Of a DNA stretch of 64,000 nt, positions 23,888 through 34,876 are shown one piece after another. This DNA is from Toxonevra muliebris (taxonomy: Eukaryota; Arthropoda; Insecta; Diptera; Pallopteridae). Each line of letters opens with the position of its first letter. Position 1 is the first letter of the stretch. The stretch lies in the NCBI GenBank assembly GCA_963691655.1, contig OY829330.1:186001-250000 (forward strand). The letters are read 5' to 3'. A program made the translations under genes and the position numbers. The notes below the pieces were generated by a model. It was not told the DNA's origin. It ran no database searches and saw only the letters and a list, made by a program, of their open reading frames with translations.

Positions 23888-24981
23888 GCATGCCAGCACT
23901 GGCAGGTGTAGACGCTGGGTAAAACAAAAATAATTCAGGGTTGTCTGTGATAAAAGCTGCAGAAAAGCTTTAAGTACCCTATCAATGCAACCCTAAATTA
24001 TGATTTGCTCCACTGAACATACGCCTTTGACATAAGAAATTTTTCTTCTTTTTTTCAAAATTTGTTTCCAACAGAGGTTCAGGTGGTTTCCACTAGACGA
24101 TGAAGTGATGACGCAGGAGTGGGTGAGCACAGAGATCAAATTCGCGGAGCTGCAAGAAATGCAAGCAGAAACATTTGCTTTTAGGCTTAACTATAATATG
24201 AGGCATTTCATGTGAAGCAAACAACGTAAAAAAATGTAAAGTTCTGAAATTCGGCCTAATCGAACTTATAGAAAATATGAATGAGGACACATAATTTTTT
24301 TTTTCTATGAAGTTTATTTGCCAAGTTATGGGTTTTTAAAGAATTGACGTAATTGAAATATGAATTTTTCAAAAGTAATTTTTAAAATCAAACAAATATG
24401 CAATAAAATATTAGACATGGTAATTTAAATAGGAAATTTACTGCTCTTTTCAATTATGGTGTCAGACTGGAGACTAAAATTTTTTTCATGCACCAAACCG
24501 GAAGTAAAAGTTTAAAATCAGAATTTTAATAACTTCCACCATTTAAAAAAAAAATTATTTTACAAAATTTAGCTTAATGTATTTAAATAATACCCTTAAA
24601 ATTTCAAAATGGGATCTACATTAGTTTAGGAGATAGATACGTAGGTGTCGCACTGAGCGTGATAGTTATGTATTTAATTCATGTATGAATGTAATTGTAA
24701 AGGTTTAGTATCACATAGTTACTTAAAAATAGTCAAATATTTTGTTTCCTTTTTCATTCAAGTGTGTAAATACGTCTATTGACTTATTAAATTCATGTAC
24801 TTGTAGTTACGACTTTTAGATTTTAGATGACGATTTGATATTTGTTAAATGTGCCCCTTTGGTAAAAGTCAAATGTGCCTCAAAAGCTCTTCATAATTTT
24901 TTTCTTTTTTTTCAATTCATTTCACACATACATTTCACAAAATGCTCTTTTATTTTGCTAACATTAAAGAGCAGTGCTTAC
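23888..24981. other. Noncoding
   Basis: No recognisable gene or repeat. The minus-strand open frame 24093-24290 has no protein similarity that I can recognise. Confidence 0.5.
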
Positions 24982-26919
24982 AAATTCTGTTAGGTTAGGT
25001 TAGGTTGGAGTTGCAGCCTTGAAAGCACACTTAAGCACATTTAGGCTCATTGTGATACCACAGTACGGCGCGACTCCCCCATTTACGGATTGGAGAACCA
25101 TGAGGATTCCATAATGAATCTGGCTATGTCCTTAATATTTACGGATGATAGCTCGGACAGACTAGTGAAGAAAGGTGAGCCCAGGAGTTTCAGTCTCCTC
25201 CTGGCCAGGGATGGGCATTCGCACATGAAACGGAGGACTGTTTCTTCCTCCTCCTCAGAGCCGCAGCCAGGACAGAAGTCATTGAATGGCAGTCCTAGTC
25301 GTGCAGCATGTCTCCCCATTATGTAGTGTCCCGTGAGCACCGTAGTCGTAATGCTGATGGAGTTTCTGCTGAGGTTGAATAGCTGTCTAGTTCGTATATT
25401 GTCCATAGTGGTCCATGTTAGCCTGGTAATACCACAGGTATGCTCGGCTACCCAGGTTTTTTTTTGCTTTCTCAAGGTAGTTTTGCTTAATGGCTAATTT
25501 AATACACGTAAGAGGGACACCAATTGTGCAGGAAGGTGATATATCTGTAAGCTGCGAGCCCTGTTTTGATAACTCGTCGGCATTGCAGTTACCTGAAATA
25601 TCCATATGTCCAGGCACCCAATATAGGTGGACCTGAGAGTGACTCGACAAAATGTTGAGTGAAGATCGGCAGTCGAGAACAAGCTTTGATGTAGTGAAAA
25701 CACCGGCAAGGGACTTGATTGCTGCTTGGCTGTCCGTGTAGATGCAGATATTCTTATCGAATGAATCGTTGCGAATAAGCCACTTGGACGCTTGATAGAT
25801 AGCCATTACTTCCGCCTGAAAGACGCTGCAATGGTCAGGAAGTCGGAAAGAGAGTCTGAGATCTAACTTACTAGAGAAGATGCCACGGTCGACTCTTTCC
25901 TCCGATTTGGATCCATCTGTATAGATGTCAATTGAATTGTCAGTGACCACCTCGTCATTAGCCCATTCCTCTCTACTGGGGATATGGATGAAGAACGTGT
26001 GGTTTAAATTAGAGGTAGAGCAAATGTAGTCTACGTTAGTTGGTACGGACATATCGTGGATTAAAATCTTGGCATGGCCCAGGTTTGACCGGGTCCAGCG
26101 AGTTAGGGCACTGAGTCTGGCAGCAGAGCACTTAGCTTGTTGCTTAACCAGAAGTGAAGTTGGCAACCAATGAAGGATTGCGAAGAGAGCTTTTGTGGAG
26201 GTAGTACGGAGGGCCCCAGTAATCAATATGGCTGCCGCTCTTCTAACCTTATCCAGTGGTTTAAGGTTGACCGCCTTTGCAGTACCTGGCCACCAGAAGA
26301 CTGATCCATAAAGAAGATTAGGCTTGACCACTGCTGAATAAAGCCAGGAAGTGACTCGAGGTTGAAGACCCCATCTTGTTCCTAATGCCCTCTTACAGCA
26401 GTAGAGAGCGCAAGAGACTTTCCGTACTCTGTCTGCTATATTAGCTTTCCATTGAAGTTTAGGATCAAGAACAAGTCCTAAATATTTGACGCGCTAGCTA
26501 AGGCAAAGCGAGGTACCATTAATTTTGGGTAGGGCAAAAGTTGGTATTTTATACTTTCTAGTAAAAAGCATAACCTCTGTTTTGGCAGGATTAACATTAA
26601 GACCGAATTCACGGCACCAGTGAGACAGAATGCTAAGTGAGTGATTTAGCCGTTCTGAAAGAGTAGCAACGTATTTGCCGGATACTGCAATAGCAATGTC
26701 ATCTGCATAAGCTATTATTTTGCAGCTGGTTTGGTCTAATCTGTTTAATAGTATGTTCACCACAAGATTCCAAATAAGAGGCGATAAAACACCTCCTTGT
26801 GGTGTGCCCCTATTGACAACCTTTTTGACTTTATCATTTCCGATAGAGGAGCTGATGATACGTGTTTTAAGTAGTTGTCCTGTATGGGACGCCTTCCCTT
26901 CATACCCAAAATTTTGTTA
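24982..26919 (-). pseudogene. 5'-truncated RNase H-bearing LINE (LINE3)
   Basis: The minus strand encodes, in order: reverse transcriptase motifs (NRGTPQGGVLSPLIWN near 26810, AYADDIAIAV at about 26690-26720, FGLNVNPAKTEVMLFTRKYK); the thumb (RVKYLGLVLDP, LYGSVFWWPGT); RNase H (IDIYTDGSKSEE, VFQAEVMAIYQASK, IYTDSQAAIKSL, VHLYWVPGHMDISGN); and a Cys-rich C-terminus (CPGCGSEEEEETVLRFMCEC). Stops and shifts occur near 26494, 26332 and 25475. It ends with an (AACCT)n tail at 24990-25007 on the minus strand. AAATTCTGTTA (24982-24992) and AAATTTTGTTA (26909-26919) look like its target duplication with one mismatch. It is one of the best-preserved LINE copies here. Confidence 0.9.
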
Positions 26920-27100
26920 CTCTTTATACAGTTACTATTAATTCAGAAAACGCTTACGTATATACTGGTTGTCGAAAATTACATACCGTTAGCAAATTTA
27001 CAAAAAGACGTGTTAATCCAAGAAGAGTTAAAGTAGAACTGTCAAAGTCCATAACGTTTCTTTAAATCAAATTAAGCTTTTTTCTCCATTTAGCAATATA
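26920..27100. other. Noncoding spacer
   Basis: Nothing recognised between LINE3 and the following MITE. Confidence 0.4.
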
Positions 27101-27571
27101 TTAAGTCCGTTCCCGTACTTTTTGGGTAAAGTCTTCTAAACTGAGAGTAAACGAAAAATGCTCTCTCTGATACACAAAAATGCACAAAAGTACGGGAACG
27201 CACAAAACCACTTTTCTTGCGCGAAACAAAACGTCAAATTTTAACGACAGTTAAATTCAAAAAACAAAGTTTCTGTGATATTTAATAAAATAAAAACTGT
27301 TAAATCTTACAAGAAAATAAATAAATAATGAAAAAATTAAACATAAATTATTCAATATATTTCCACAAAAGCAAAACAGCAGATTGTTTGACACTTTTAA
27401 CATTTTTACCGAAACATTTCGTGAAAAAAGAAGAGATTTTCGTGAAAAAAGAAGAAGACAATTACTCTCTCATCTCTGCTCTCATTTGCAAGTTTTTTGA
27501 GTACGGGAACGCTTTCTGGGCTGTTTTGGGCGTACACGTTCACCCGCGTTGTAGTACGGGAACGGACCTAA
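27101..27571. mobile_element. MITE with GTCCGTTCCCGTACT termini
   Basis: The left end TTAAGTCCGTTCCCGTACTT is mirrored by AGTACGGGAACGGACCTAA at 27553-27571. The core GTACGGGAACG also recurs internally at about 27191 and 27500, so four copies of the terminal motif exist in 470 bp. Open frames crossing it (27328-27609) are incidental. Confidence 0.7.
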
Positions 27572-28106
27572 TGAAGCAATTTCAGGTTGATATAAGCTTT
27601 TCAACTTAATTTAATATATGGACGTATTTTAACCAGGGAGCGGAAAAAATGAAAATAAAATTAATTATCTACAGTATCCTTTTTTTCATAAGCGACAGTC
27701 ACAAATACGAAAATCTTGAATTTGAAATTTCAAAATCAATGCAAACTTTCCCCCGCTCCCTGCTTTTTACTTTTAAGTATTTTCTTTTCTATAAAAATCT
27801 CTTATTTAAAAGCATTTTTAGAGGATGTGACTTTTTCCGTCCTACAACTATAAAGTGTAATTCTACAGACGACGATATTTTTGACCGATCGAATGAATCT
27901 GGACTTTGTCTCGTTTCTCTGTCTCGCAGTCATTCTGCTTAGGGCAATATTTGGATCATTAATTGATTTTGCCTTACTTTAGTTACTACTTCTAATTTTC
28001 GTTTATACAAATACAGAAACAAGTAATTGTTACCGTGTTCGGTTATTTTTTTCAATAGACGATTGCCCAAAAACAAACATCTATACAACGAAAATTATAA
28101 AATGTT
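27572..28106. other. Noncoding
   Basis: An open frame at 27649-27942 gives an F/K/S-rich translation with no recognised similarity. Nothing else is seen. Confidence 0.4.
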
Positions 28107-28771
28107 AGTTTTTTAGGAGACTATGAAAATTAAATCTAGAGGTTAATTTTCAAAGTCATGACTTAAGTTCATGTCAATTTCGTTATTTGAAGTTATATAT
28201 AAGCAGGTTAATGAACAAATGTAGCCATCACAACAACGATGTATATAGAGACGGGCAAATCAGACGGCCGTTTCGGAATCCGCCACAATTCGTCATCAGT
28301 GATCTTAGTGATAGTTCTTAATCTTTCAATATCCTATATAAGCTACTGATTTGATTCCAAATATCTTCACGGAATAGAACTTAAGTCTTGACTTTGAAAA
28401 TTAACCTCTAGATTTAATTTTCATAGTCTCCTAAAAAACTATCATGAACTGATCGAATGGGGACCGTTCAGAAAAAAAAAATGACACCTAGAATCATTTT
28501 CTCACAAACACACACACATTCTAATGTACTAGACTTTCAAATAACGAACTGTTTTGCAAACTAGCTACAATGGGGAAAAAACAACAACATAAGTGTATAG
28601 AACGGTAGTGGTAGTTTCTTTCAATATCTCTATTCAGTGAAGATATTTAGAATCAAATCTGTAATTCTGGGTTATGATTTCTTTCAAATATTAGTAGCTT
28701 ATATAGGATATAGAAAGATTAAGAACTATCACTTAGATCACTGATGAGGAATTGTGGCGGATTCTGAAACA
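28107..28771. repeat. Two interlocked inverted repeats
   Basis: Pair 1: about 28107-28171 (TTTTTTAGGAGACTATGAAA, TAAATCTAGAGGTTAATTTT) returns inverted at about 28377-28441. Pair 2: about 28265-28379 (TCGGAATCCGCCACAATTCG, TTCTTAATCTTTCAATATCC) returns inverted at about 28628-28770. The right arm of pair 1 begins where the left arm of pair 2 ends, so the two cannot form simple nested hairpins. It lies downstream of the onecut coding region and may fall in its 3' UTR or just beyond. Confidence 0.65.
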
Positions 28772-28806
28772 GTAAAACATTTATGAAAATTCATTTTTAA
28801 AGGAGC

Positions 28807-28812
28807 TTTATT
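28807..28812 (-). terminator. Candidate onecut polyadenylation signal
   Basis: AATAAA on the minus strand about 330 bases beyond the last possible onecut stop. In AT-rich DNA such hexamers are common, so this is only a candidate. Confidence 0.2.
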
Positions 28813-29138
28813 AATTTGTACCTAATTTCAAATATTCCTAATCAGTTCGGTTATAAGAAGATCAAACTAGAGTAGGTTTCCATAAGGAAGTCTTATATCG
28901 GACCTCAAGAAATGAAATGCTTGAAAATAATGGATCTTTCGTAAAGATCTTCTACAATTTGTCAAGAAGATGCTTAACACAAAATGAAATGGGTTCTTAA
29001 CTATCGACGTCATGTTGCACTCATAAGCTTGCAAATTGAGTTAAACGAATACATATATACAAAGTGCTTCCTTTACCTTTTGAGAAGCATAATAATTATA
29101 CGAGTATATCTCCACCCATTGGTTTGATATAACTTTAG

Positions 29139-30713
29139 CTAGCACACGATCATTACTTTCAAATCTTCAAGATCATCATTTAAATATTCCACACAATCAT
29201 TGTCATTAATGTTGTTCATACAAATAGGTAAAACATTCGATTTACTGTAATTTCCTTCAGGTTGTTTTTGCTGCTGCTGTTGTTGCTCCTGATGGTGGGG
29301 TAAATGTGGTTGTTGTTGGTGTTGCAAAATGTTGCTCATGACCTGTTGTTGTTCATCTGTCGCTGTGGCATCGTAAATTGTTAATGGGGAAGTAAGAATT
29401 TCAGATGATGATAAATTTTCGTCTTGTTGCTGCCGAAGTTGATATTTTTGAAAAAATTTAAATTTATTATCGCTCATGTTGACATCATCATCAATAACAT
29501 TGCCATCATTATCGATGTTATGATGATTGTTGTGATCATCATTAGCATAATCAATATCGTTAATAACTACCACAACAGATTTCAGTGCTTCATTGTTATC
29601 GTCATCGTTAATCATATTGTCGCCATTGTCGTTGGCATCAACAATGCAAGTGACAGATGCAGCTGTTGCATCTTCATCATTAATGTCTGTTACGTATGGA
29701 ACATCCGGAGATAATTGTAAATGTTGATTAATATCACCATCATCATTGCAACTGTCGATTAATATATCACGAGAGTTATCGTTCTTCAATATGAATTCTG
29801 TTACCATTTTATTATTGTCTATGTGATGAGTATTCTGATTAACGATATTAACATAATCATTATTATCAGCAATGCCGGTAATCCGACGTTGATGCTGATG
29901 CTGTCGCATAGTAATATGTTGTTTTAGATTCAAATGTTTAGCTTCATGTTGCTGCTGCTCCTGCTGGTGATGTAGAAAGTATTGGTCCATGGTATTTTCA
30001 AGTGGTGCTGCTGCTGTTTCTGTTGTTGTGATTATTTTCCTAGCATTGTGTCTTTGATGCTCATAAAAGTTGCGGCTCAGTTTGTTGTCATGCAATTGTA
30101 ATTGTTGTTGCTGTTTATGATTTTTATTATTATTGCTTAAGTTAGTTTTTGGTGCTGTTGATTTCCGTATCAAAATACTTTTAAATGACTTATGTATTGT
30201 ATTTAATTTAACAATATTGCCGTTATTATTTATATTACTCGAATTATTACAGTTATTTTTCTTATTAGTGGTATTGCTATTCTGATTGCTGCCGTCATTT
30301 TTATTGTTGCTGTTCATTATATGCAGCATTTTCACTTTACTGAATTTATTAACATTCGGAGCAGAAATAACTTTAAATAAATTGTAATTGTCTTTTAGTG
30401 TTGTTAGTACTGCAGTATCAATTTTTTGTTTTTTAATTACAGTTATTTTATTATTTGTCAATACATTGCTAGCATGTACAACAGCAGCTGATAATGTAGT
30501 TGTGGTTGACGGTGTTATTGGCTTTAATGTTTTTTTACTGCGGTTTTCGCTTTCATTTTGCATTGCTACTATATCATCGGTTAATGCATCTAAAAATTGT
30601 TGTTGCTGGTGCTGCTGTTTATTATTACTATTGCAATTATTCTGCTGCTGTTCCTGTTGCCTAATTTGAATCTCACGCTGTTGTTCGGCTTTTATTATTT
30701 GCTCTGTATTATG
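29139..30713 (-). CDS. onecut: onecut: in-frame readthrough extension after UGA
   Basis: From the base after the onecut UGA (30716-30714) the same frame stays open for 524 sense codons to a UAG at 29141-29139. The sequence begins HNTEQIIKAEQQREIQIRQQ. It keeps the Q/N/H/D-rich character of onecut (polyQ near 29270, N-rich 30215-30310, NDDDNN-type acidic runs) and has more complex stretches such as FLDALTDDIVAMQNES, LTNNKITVIKKQKIDTAVLT and NYNLFKVISAPNVNKFSKVK. An open frame of this length is very unlikely by chance in DNA this AT-rich, where stops should occur every few tens of codons, and no acceptor splice site is needed to reach it. UGA followed by C is a known leaky stop context, and long readthrough extensions are documented in fly regulatory genes. 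A reading gap, a recent nonsense mutation or an alternative splice removing the stop cannot be excluded. An internal methionine exists at 30563, but independent initiation is unlikely. Confidence 0.75.
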   Translation of the reverse strand, partial: HNTEQIIKAEQQREIQIRQQEQQQNNCNSNNKQQHQQQQFLDALTDDIVAMQNESENRSKKTLKPITPSTTTTLSAAVVHASNVLTNNKITVIKKQKIDTAVLTTLKDNYNLFKVISAPNVNKFSKVKMLHIMNSNNKNDGSNQNSNTTNKKNNCNNSSNINNNGNIVKLNTIHKSFKSILIRKSTAPKTNLSNNNKNHKQQQQLQLHDNKLSRNFYEHQRHNARKIITTTETAAAPLENTMDQYFLHHQQEQQQHEAKHLNLKQHITMRQHQHQRRITGIADNNDYVNIVNQNTHHIDNNKMVTEFILKNDNSRDILIDSCNDDGDINQHLQLSPDVPYVTDINDEDATAASVTCIVDANDNGDNMINDDDNNEALKSVVVVINDIDYANDDHNNHHNIDNDGNVIDDDVNMSDNKFKFFQKYQLRQQQDENLSSSEILTSPLTIYDATATDEQQQVMSNILQHQQQPHLPHHQEQQQQQQKQPEGNYSKSNVLPICMNNINDNDCVEYLNDDLEDLKVMIVC

Positions 30714-31049
30714 TCACAACATATCGTCGTTATCGTGTTCATTATCATGATCACCATCCAAATCAAAATCATCATGTCCCAAATCTAAATCCATATCACC
30801 AACATCATCTAAATCCAATGAATGTTGATTACCAGGCGATAGCGATGTCTGGTGATGATTATTAATACTTAGATGATGACTAGTAGAATTATTGCCATGA
30901 TTGTTGTTAATATTCTTTGAATCATCATCACGCCATTTGTCCATCGATCTTCGTCGCGCATTCATAAAGAAATTTCCAACCGTTGTCGGCTCCAAACCAA
31001 GTTGACGTGCGATTGTCACTTGCATTTCTTTTGAAGGCCTCTTTGTTTC
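30714..31049 (-). CDS. onecut: onecut coding exon 3: homeodomain helices 2-3, acidic tail and first stop
   Basis: The exon starts at 31049 directly after a TTTATGTAG acceptor and in phase 0 with exon 2. It encodes ETKRPSKEMQVTIARQLGLE, then PTTVGNFFMNARRRSMDKW: the second half of the homeodomain. The recognition helix has Phe at position 48 and Met at 50 (NFFMNARRR), the F-M pair that marks the ONECUT/HNF6 class. An N/H/S-rich linker and an acidic stretch (DLDLDDVGDMDLDLGHDDFD) follow, ending DDML then UGA at 30716-30714 with C as the next base. Terminating here gives a 1,082-residue protein; readthrough adds the 29139-30713 segment. Confidence 0.93.
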   Translation of the reverse strand, partial: ETKRPSKEMQVTIARQLGLEPTTVGNFFMNARRRSMDKWRDDDSKNINNNHGNNSTSHHLSINNHHQTSLSPGNQHSLDLDDVGDMDLDLGHDDFDLDGDHDNEHDNDDML

Positions 31050-31639
31050 CTACATAAACAAAGAAACGGGGAAATGGAGAACGGTAAAATTAAAATTATC
31101 TTTCAATTTGACAATCTAAACTGCAATTGTTCAATAGATTATTTTTTTTCAATTGGGGAATTGTTTTCGGTAAAATCAGGAACGCTGACCACTAATCTGG
31201 CTTTGAATTTGCAGGATAGATATTTGGATGAACCGCTATTTTTCAACCAGAATAATCGACCTTGTGAGCATTTTTAATTTTTAACACCACATTGATGATT
31301 GCATGTTAAAATTGGTGTCTAAAGGTACTGACGGTAAAAACGGCAAATGCATGTTTTTACTGGGCATCTCAAAAGTGAAATGATGAAGTTATCTTTACGA
31401 ATCCTGAAATTTCCTCTAAAATGGCATTCAATCGTTAGTGCATATTTTACAATAAATACATATTTTTGGGAAACTGTGCATGTTTTTGCATATTTTACAA
31501 TAAATGCATGTTTTTCGCATTTTTTTTTTTTTTAATTCACATATTTTTAATTTTTTAATAATTTTGTTAACTTTATTATTTGACGGAAAATTTCCTGGGA
31601 TACCTTCATAGCCACTGATAACAAGTGTGGGGAACATGG

Positions 31640-31990
31640 CTTAATGCAGTCAAATATTACGCACAAAACTCCGAGGAATTCGGTAAAATAGTGAAAAAAC
31701 TTGACGATACTAATTCGACATTAGTTAAAATTGTAAAAGAATTTTAAGAGTTGCCATCCCTCAAATCTTAACTGATTTTTGTATACAGGAATTATGGGGT
31801 TTTATGTGAAGTATTCACAAAATTAGAAGGAAATAATTCTTTGAAAGATGTAGCAGATTTAGTCAATAAAGCTTTAAAAAACATGCCCAAAAAATTATTG
31901 AAAAATTAGATTTTGTTCTCTAAAAATACAAAGGTTTCTCTTAAATAAGGCAACTTGCGAGTATTTTGGAATTTAATGAAGAAAATTGTT
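31640..31990 (+). pseudogene. Degraded hAT-type transposon ORF fragment
   Basis: The plus strand translates, with stops and shifts, as WLNAVKYYAQNSEEFGKIVK, KLDDTNSTLVKIVKEF, then NYGVLCEVFTKLEGNNSLKD and VADLVNKALKNMPKKLL. This resembles the C-terminal end of CGBP1/hAT-like transposon proteins of arthropods, where a WxxAxxYY...F..VV..L-D motif is followed by F..L...I..LE...L. It is short, broken and identified by eye only. The upstream 31280-31540 contains repeated GCATGTTTTT/ATTTTACAATAAATGCAT motifs, probably from the same element. Confidence 0.4.
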
Positions 31991-32159
31991 TTACAAACAA
32001 CTGTTCTATGAATGAATTGTGTGCCTTTAACCCTTTCATGTCAGAATTTGAACGGAACTTGATAGAAACCTTTTGTACTTAAATTACGGTTACTTAGGAC
32101 CTAACAAAATTGCATAGCTATCTTTCTCTATAGATAGAACCCACGAAATCGTTGATCCA

Positions 32160-33232
32160 ACGCATGATCTCCCCAGAACTTACGCCAAGAAAAGATTCCG
32201 GACCACATTAACTAGAAAAAGAAAAAAGTACTTGGTCTCATCGTCCAAGTACCAACCGGATCCAGTAGGGAGGAAGTCAAACAACGCATTGAGGACATCA
32301 CTAGATGTAGTACACATTGCACCAGTGATACCCAGACACACACTTCTGTGAAGCCTAGTCAGAAAGGATACTGTGGACTTAACCAAAGTTCGTCGCCACC
32401 ATACTACAATAGGTCTCACAAGAGCAATATATACCCAGAATAACAGAGCTGGATTCAGACCACAACGTTGACCGTAACACTGTCTCCGTTTTCTCCCCCC
32501 GTGATAACCAGCCGTTTGGATAGCATGGCATGAATCCAGCGAATGACGATTTCTTCAACACCATATTGTCTGGCCGAAGAGCACATGGAGTCGAAAGTAG
32601 CGTTGTCAAAAGCCCCTTCGGTATTGACAAACACTCCCAGGGTGTAGCTCCTTTCTCCTAGCTCCAGCCCATGTTCAACTGTATTAACATAGTCGTGAAG
32701 AGCTGATTAACAGGATTTTCACTCTGATAAGCATGTTGTCGAGAATTGAGAGGGGTTTGGCTTATAACCTTCAGCCTGATGTGCTTCTCGACCATTCGTT
32801 CCAGACTTTTAAGCAAAAACGATGTCAGGCTTAACGGTCGGACACTTTTCGGTAGAGCGTAGTTATCCCTTCCCAGTTTAGGAATAAATACAACTTTAAT
32901 CGAGCGCCAAAGACGTGGAATATTCCGTGAGCGAGACAAGCCGTGAAGATCCTTTCCAGAACCTTCATAAGATTTGTCCCTCCCCGCTTTAGCATGATTG
33001 GATAAATGCCGTTGGGTCCAGGGGACTTAAAGTCATCGAATGACGAAAAGGCAAACCTTAACGTCTCTTCGGTGACTATCCTAGAGGCTATAAACCAATC
33101 GAGCCTTCTGGTACAAGAGCCAATCTGACAAGAAGTATTGTTAACGCTCTGAGGAGTAGCTACCTTGCAACCCGGGAAGTGCGAACCCTTCTGATCTACC
33201 ATTTCATTGCGAAAATTCCTATAAGAGTCCAG
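32160..33232 (-). pseudogene. LINE1, 3' segment (reverse transcriptase)
   Basis: Minus-strand frames give SYRNFRNEMVDQKGSHFPGC near 33200, then the linker, FKSPGPNGIYPIMLKRGG (fingers; 33030-32985), WRSIKVVFIPKLGRDNY, VRPLSLTSFLLKSLERMVEK, TPLNSRQHAYQSENPVNQLF and GVFVNTEGAFDNATFDSMC (motif A with N replacing the catalytic Asp). It then jumps to RPIVVWWRRT...VCLGITGAMCTTS, so motifs B and C (the YADD box) are deleted. Many frameshifts are present. Its 5' part continues at 52093-52680 beyond the nested insertions. Confidence 0.85.
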
Positions 33233-33236
33233 TTAA

Positions 33237-33649
33237 CCCTTCGGAGGGCGCGCTCTGAAAAGTTACACGAGAGGGCTCGCCGCAAGGTAAATTTCATACT
33301 ATCAACTGCAACTTTTCTTATTTATAGCAAAAAAAATCATTAAAATAAAACGATTGATTGCTTTCTAGTGATATTAAAATATATTTTTAGTTATATTGAA
33401 ATATATTTTAAGCATTTATTTTTAAATGTTTATTCGTCATCGTTTTAACTTTGAAAAAATTTCATCAAGCAACACTTGAATTTTTTTGTTACACGAGAGG
33501 GCACGTCGCGGCATATTAGTCACAAAAGCGAGATACCGATTTCAAACACAAATAGCACCTGAACGATGTAACGCAAAAACCAACGGCTAACGGTAAACCA
33601 CGCTGCATCTCAAAACTTACAAACTCAATTGAGTGGCAGCGGTCGGCTA
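33237..33649. mobile_element. TTAA-targeting MITE, left part (split element)
   Basis: TTAA at 33233-33236 is followed by CCCTTCGGAGGGCGCGC. The matching inverted end GCGCGCCCTCCGAAAGG plus TTAA is at 52072-52092. The two halves together form a roughly 480-bp piggyBac-type MITE inserted in LINE1, later opened by LINE2 at the AGCGGTCGGCTA site. Internally, GTTACACGAGAGGGC occurs twice (about 33262 and 33489). Confidence 0.75.
33638..33649. repeat. LINE2 target-site duplication, left copy
   Basis: AGCGGTCGGCTA, identical to 52007-52018. It lies immediately before the (AACCT)-type tail of LINE2 on one side and immediately beyond its truncated 5' end on the other. Confidence 0.8.
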
Positions 33650-34876
33650 GGTTAGGTAAGGTTATAGAAGAGGGTGTGCTACGCACTTCAACTCGGAAAC
33701 CTTATTAGGCTCATTGTGATGCCCTTCATTTTATATTTGGGTGACCTTCCCTATCTGTTCGGTTCCCTGCGGATCCAGACTGGATCCTTTGGAAACCACC
33801 CAGTCTTGACGAGAAAGCTGTTTAAATCTGAAATCTGTGCATCAGCTATGTCTGTTAGTCCGTCAAAGAACCTTGCCCCGATAGTTCGGAGCGGTCGTTC
33901 CTGAAATGAGGGACAATGGCATAGGAGATGCTCGACCGATTCCACAGCGTCCTCGTCTCCACATATCGTTGGTCGATAGCCGCCATTTGCATAACATTAC
34001 GCCCACAGCACAGTGACCGGTGATAACACCCGACACCATGTACACAGCATGTGTATCGAGTCGCAAAATACTTTTCGTCCTTTTAATGCTTAGTCGTGGC
34101 CACAAGGTACGTGCAATCCTGCAATCTTCCCTGGCCGACCAAGCTCTGTTTGTGGATGCAGTTAACCACTCTCCTATTGTCCCTGCTGTTTCACAAAACG
34201 GTGGTAGTAGCGTGCTGATTGCGTCACTGGCAGGCATTGATGACCCTGCGCGGGCAAGTTCGTTCGCCATGTCGTTCCCTTCAATATTGCTATGTCCGGG
34301 AACCCAACGTAAACTTACCTTACAGTGTCTTATGCTGCTCAAAACGTTACGACAATCTTGGACTACCTTTGATTTTATGACAGTGGAACCGATAGCTTTC
34401 AAGGCAGCTTGACTATCCATACAGACTACAGCTTCCCTAAAGAAGGTGCTTTTTATGTGTTCCGCTGCCTTCATGATGGCAAAAACCTCCGATTGGAAAA
34501 CGCTACAGTAATCCGTGTAGTCTATATGACCTTCGGGTTTGTTGCATTTCACAAAAAATTCCCCCCCCAGTTCCTCCATCTGTCTTCGATCCGTAAGAAA
34601 AGTAGACTGTTGAAAGGTCTTCAACATCAGGCTATAGCCAGTTGTCTCTGGAGAGAGCTTTGAGTACCGAATTATCCCAAAATATTTGGTCTCTTTTAAT
34701 AGGTTCAGAGTGAACCCTTCGATTTTAGGAAGTATGATCTGCTGAATTTTCCTTTTCTTGATGAATAGGACTAGTTTAGTCTTCGCAGGATTAACTCCAA
34801 GACCATTGCGCCTTGCCCACCTTGAAAGGTGGGCAAGCACCGAGTCGTGGTGCATCGGCATTTCTATAATTAAAAA
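33650..34876 (-). pseudogene. LINE2, 3' segment (end of RT, RNase H, C-terminus)
   Basis: The minus-strand frame 34861-33863 gives LSRWARRNGLGVNPAKTKLV (just after the RT YADD region), then RNase H (VFQSEVFAIMKAAEHIKSTF, VCMDSQAALKAIGS, VSLRWVPGHSNIEGNDMANE). The normal YTDGSK active-site segment is missing. 33945-33751 adds VEHLLCHCPSFQERPLRTIG, the Cys/His C-terminus. The 3' end carries an AACCTTACCTAACCT-like tail (33651-33663, minus). The 5' portion is at 51586-52006; the RT palm between them (roughly 300 codons) is absent. Confidence 0.88.

Noticed and set aside
30714..30716. UGA in onecut as a selenocysteine codon
   Set aside because: Nothing suggests a selenoprotein: the residue is not in a redox context, and no SECIS-like element was noticed downstream. 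Leaky termination (UGA-C) is simpler.
29424..30788. Plus-strand hydrophobic frames (29424-29714, 30388-30669, 30597-30788)
   Set aside because: Antisense of Asn/Gln/Asp codons yields I/V/L/C-rich frames that mimic membrane proteins.
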